Source: UBA11740 sp035635855 (GTDB lineage: Bacteria; Acidobacteriota; Blastocatellia; Pyrinomonadales; Pyrinomonadaceae). Taken from it: a stretch of DNA of 64,000 bases. The notes beneath the pieces were generated by a model. It worked only from the letters and a program-made list of their open reading frames with translations, was not told where the DNA came from and did not search any database. Position numbers and translations under genes: made by a program. The DNA lies in contig DASQAF010000006.1 in assembly GCA_035635855.1 (NCBI GenBank), positions 186,001 to 250,000 on the forward strand, written 5' to 3'. Positions 61,310-64,000 of this stretch are shown here, in pieces (the stretch's first letter is position 1; every line of letters starts with the position of its first letter).

Positions 61310-62431
61310 ATGAATATCGGCATCACAGTTTATCCGACCTACGGAGGCAGCGGCATTGTCGGTTCCGAGCTGGGCAAGGAACTGGCCGCGCGCGGACACA
61401 CAGTCCACTTTATCTCTTCAGCTCTGCCCACGCGGCTGACTGAATTGAACGAGCGGGTGCGCTTTCACGAAGTCGAGATGATGTCGTATCCGCTGTTCGA
61501 ACATCAGCCCTACACGCTGGCGCTGGCGACGAAGATGGCGACCGTGGCGGAAACCGAAAACCTGGATCTGCTGCACGTTCACTACGCCATCCCGCATTCG
61601 ATCAGCGCAATTCTCGCGCGTGAATCAATCAAGTCTCATCGCCGGTTGCCTGTGATTACAACGTTGCATGGAACTGACATCACGCTGGTTGGCGCGGATC
61701 GATCGTACTTGCCGATAACGCGCTACGCTCTTGAACAGTCGGATGGGGTCACGGCTATTTCGAATTATTTGAAGCAGGCTACGATCGAAACATTTCAGTT
61801 CGATCGCATCCAGGTAATTCCGAATTTCGTCTGTCCGGATGAATACAAGCCGAAAATTGACTGCGACCTGCGCGCCAGTCTTTCACCCGATGACGCGCCG
61901 ATTATGGTGCATGTTTCGAACTTTCGGCCGGTCAAGCGGCCAATTGACTGCGTAGAGATCCTTGCCCGCGTGCTCCGGCAAACCAGCGCGCGACTGGTAA
62001 TGGTCGGCGATGGCAGCGAACGCACGAATGTCATTCATCGGGCGCGCAGCCTGGGCGTTTACGACCAGTGCGTCTTTGTCGGCAAACAACCTCGGATAGT
62101 CGATTATCTCTGCGCCGCGGATGTTTTGCTCCTGCCATCCGAGCAGGAATCGTTCGGCCTGGCAGCACTGGAAGCCATGGCCTGCGAAGTTCCCGTGATA
62201 GCTTCACGCGTGGGCGGCGTACCCGAAGTCGTCGACGATGGCGAAACGGGATTTCTTAGTGGGGTAGGTGATGTCGATAAGATGGCCGCAGACGCCGTGA
62301 AGCTGCTAACCGATAAGAAGTTGCGGCGCGAAATGGGCAAACGCGCGCGCGCCTCGGCGATCTCGCGTTACAACACCGATAAGATTATTCCGCAGTACAT
62401 AGAGTTTTATGAACGGGTGTTGGCTTCATAA
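61310..62431 (+). CDS. bshA: N-acetyl-alpha-D-glucosaminyl L-malate synthase BshA
   Basis: GT4 glycosyltransferase that joins UDP-GlcNAc to L-malate, the first step of bacillithiol. PTYGGSGIVGSELGKELA, HVHYAIPHSISA and TTLHGTDITLVGAD are diagnostic; the GT4 EX7E-type site is EQESFGLAALEAMAC. 373 residues, full length. The tandem repeat ends just before the ATG and replaces the usual ribosome site. Confidence 0.94.
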   Translation: MNIGITVYPTYGGSGIVGSELGKELAARGHTVHFISSALPTRLTELNERVRFHEVEMMSYPLFEHQPYTLALATKMATVAETENLDLLHVHYAIPHSISAILARESIKSHRRLPVITTLHGTDITLVGADRSYLPITRYALEQSDGVTAISNYLKQATIETFQFDRIQVIPNFVCPDEYKPKIDCDLRASLSPDDAPIMVHVSNFRPVKRPIDCVEILARVLRQTSARLVMVGDGSERTNVIHRARSLGVYDQCVFVGKQPRIVDYLCAADVLLLPSEQESFGLAALEAMACEVPVIASRVGGVPEVVDDGETGFLSGVGDVDKMAADAVKLLTDKKLRREMGKRARASAISRYNTDKIIPQYIEFYERVLAS

Positions 62432-62546
62432 CTACCCCTTCTTAAATCAACCACATTTTCAGATTAAGTATCGCAGGACAGTCTTTTGCTTTGACTGAAG
62501 ATTCATACTAAGCTGAGCCAACCGCGGAATTACCCTGGAGGCTCCC

Positions 62547-64000
62547 GTGAAAACACACCGTCTATTTGCGGTTATCTTAATTGCCCATCTCGCGGCGGGG
62601 GTCTTTGCTCAGCAGCCTCGCAGACCGCCTCTTGAAACATCACCACCTGCACGGCAAACGACTCAACCGCAAAAACAGCCGCCCCAGAAACCCGACGAGG
62701 AAGACGTCGTGCGCATCACGACCAACCTGGTTCAAGTTGATGCCGTCGTCACCGACAAGAACGGTCGTGTAGTCACCGATCTAAAACCCGAAGAGATACA
62801 AATCTCGGAAGATGGGAAGCCGCAAAAGATTACCAACCTTTCTTACGTTGTCACGGAAACGCCAGCGGCCACCAATAGTGTGGCCAAGCCGCCGACTACG
62901 GACAAGAACGCTCCGCCCGTTCCGTCTGCGCGGCTTAAACCGGAAGACGTTCGCCGCACCATAGCCGTCGTCGTCGACGACCTCGGTCTTTCCTTTGAGA
63001 GCATCTATTACGCGCGGCGAGCGCTGAAAAAGTTTGTCGACGAACAGATGCAGACCGGTGATCTGGTGGCGATCATTCGCACCAGCGGCGGCATGGGCGC
63101 GTTGCAGCAATTTACTTCAGACAAGCGACAGCTTTACGCCGCCATCGAGCGCGTCAAGTGGTACGCCAACGGCCGGGGAAATGTCGGCGCGTTTGCTCCG
63201 CTTGCTGGAAATGACCAGAGCAACGTCGCGGGCAACTCTCGCGACAACCAGGACAACGGGAGCCCGGCGGAAGATTTGGATCAGTTTCGAGAAGACGTGT
63301 TTGCTGTGGGCACCTTGGGCGCTCTGAGCTATGTAGTGCGCGGTTTGCGCGAACTGCCCGGTCGCAAGTCGGTCCTGCTGGTCTCTGACGGTATCAAGAT
63401 TTTCAATCGCGACGATCCCACCCGCAGCAATCGCGTCCTGGAAGCCCTGCGGCGGTTAACCGATCAGGCGAACCGCGCTTCGGTCGTCGTTTACACGATG
63501 GACGCGCGGGGCTTGCAAGTGCTTGGCTTGACCGCCGCTGACGACACGTCCGGCTTCAATCCCCAGCAACTTGAACAGCAGATGAGCAATCGGCGCGCTG
63601 ACTTTTTCGAATCCCAGAACGGCTTAAACTATCTGGCGCAACAGACGGGTGGCCTTGCCATTCGGAACTCGAACGATCTTGCTGCCGGTATCAAACGGGT
63701 GCTCGACGATCAGAAGGGTTATTACCTGATTGGCTATCGGCCCGATGAATCGACCTTTGATCAGCGAACCGGGCGACGCAAGTTTCATCATCTTTCGTTG
63801 AAAATCACTCGACCCGGCAAGTTCAACGTGCGCATGCGCAATGGGTTTTTTGGAGTGACCGACGAAGAGCTCACACCACCTCAAACACCTGCGCAGAAAA
63901 TGATTGGCGCGCTCGTATCTCCGTTCGGATCGTCCGGCGTTCATCTGCAGTTGACCTCACTGTTTGGCAATGACGCCAAGGCGGGCTCGATAATGCGCTC
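62547..64000 (+). CDS. VWFA-related acidobacterial-domain secreted protein (3' end outside window)
   Basis: GTG start, with GGAGG six bases before. Signal peptide VKTHRLFAVILIAHLAAGVFA. A beta-rich start (RITTNLVQVDAVVTDKNGR, PEEIQISEDGK) leads into a VWA-like domain (RTIAVVVDDLGLSFESIYYA, SVLLVSDGIKIF). It lacks a normal DxSxS: the first metal-site motif reads VDDLGLS. The class is the family named 'VWFA-related Acidobacterial domain'. The frame is open at the window end, about 484 codons visible. Function unknown; expected outside the cell. Confidence 0.9.
   Translation, partial: MKTHRLFAVILIAHLAAGVFAQQPRRPPLETSPPARQTTQPQKQPPQKPDEEDVVRITTNLVQVDAVVTDKNGRVVTDLKPEEIQISEDGKPQKITNLSYVVTETPAATNSVAKPPTTDKNAPPVPSARLKPEDVRRTIAVVVDDLGLSFESIYYARRALKKFVDEQMQTGDLVAIIRTSGGMGALQQFTSDKRQLYAAIERVKWYANGRGNVGAFAPLAGNDQSNVAGNSRDNQDNGSPAEDLDQFREDVFAVGTLGALSYVVRGLRELPGRKSVLLVSDGIKIFNRDDPTRSNRVLEALRRLTDQANRASVVVYTMDARGLQVLGLTAADDTSGFNPQQLEQQMSNRRADFFESQNGLNYLAQQTGGLAIRNSNDLAAGIKRVLDDQKGYYLIGYRPDESTFDQRTGRRKFHHLSLKITRPGKFNVRMRNGFFGVTDEELTPPQTPAQKMIGALVSPFGSSGVHLQLTSLFGNDAKAGSIMR

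Overview
The window reads as chromosomal DNA of a soil Acidobacteriota member, probably class Blastocatellia. This rests on a C-terminal gene of the 'VWFA-related acidobacterial domain' type, a MXAN_5187_C-type protein, an Nfu scaffold, bacillithiol genes, frequent GTG/TTG starts with good AGGAGG sites, and many small paired-hairpin repeats between genes. It is inference from gene content; there is no rRNA gene here to confirm it.

Layout. 1-2.9 kb: the 3' part of ftsH, a terminator, and an FAD-dependent amine/amino-acid oxidase-like gene carrying an in-frame palindromic repeat. 2.9-14.5 kb: a ten-gene minus-strand run with two c-type cytochrome-like secreted proteins, two paralogous small proteins, a histidine phosphatase, a frameshifted membrane protein, XdhC and a single-chain xanthine dehydrogenase-family molybdoenzyme. 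14.8-18.0 kb: a compact minus-strand module of papain-like protease, small acidic CGCGG protein and chagasin-like cysteine-protease inhibitor, next to a Crp/Fnr regulator. 18.4-22.7 kb: an esterase, a class A penicillin-binding protein and a NIPSNAP protein. 22.9-25.5 kb: tmRNA (ssrA), a RAYT transposase gene bounded by perfect 30-bp inverted repeats, then murI and rph.

25.8-31.2 kb: secreted or envelope proteins (VIT/VWA, a Cys-motif protein), a SET-domain protein and a rhodanese. 31.3-35.0 kb: a sensor histidine kinase and selA. 35.3-39.5 kb: a MXAN_5187_C protein, a cold-shock protein, a lipocalin-sized secreted protein and an S46 dipeptidyl-peptidase. 39.6-43.4 kb: an M23 peptidase and a sigma/anti-sigma operon with small membrane proteins. 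43.7-48.7 kb: a LPG-synthase-like flippase, nrdR, a small membrane protein, hsp20, lon and a 38-residue membrane peptide. 49-54 kb: an MltD-like transglycosylase, a YifB/ComM ATPase and a gluzincin metalloprotease without signal peptide. 54.3-57.5 kb: a second ECF sigma/anti-sigma pair followed by two DUF4097-type secreted proteins. 57.5-62.4 kb: bshB1 and bshA (bacillithiol synthesis) flanking an opposite-strand block (helical secreted protein, Nfu). The window ends inside a VWFA-related secreted protein.

Themes. Proteostasis and envelope stress (FtsH, Lon, Hsp20, tmRNA, two sigma/anti-sigma operons), thiol and Fe-S biology (bacillithiol, Nfu, rhodanese) and peptidoglycan metabolism (MurI, PBP1a, MltD, M23) dominate. 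The most interesting items are the papain/acidic-protein/chagasin module, and the multi-family system of paired hairpin repeats (REP-like doublets). One repeat family is tied to the RAYT gene and abuts the murI start codon; another is read through as protein. No CRISPR array, tRNA gene, rRNA gene or phage block was seen.
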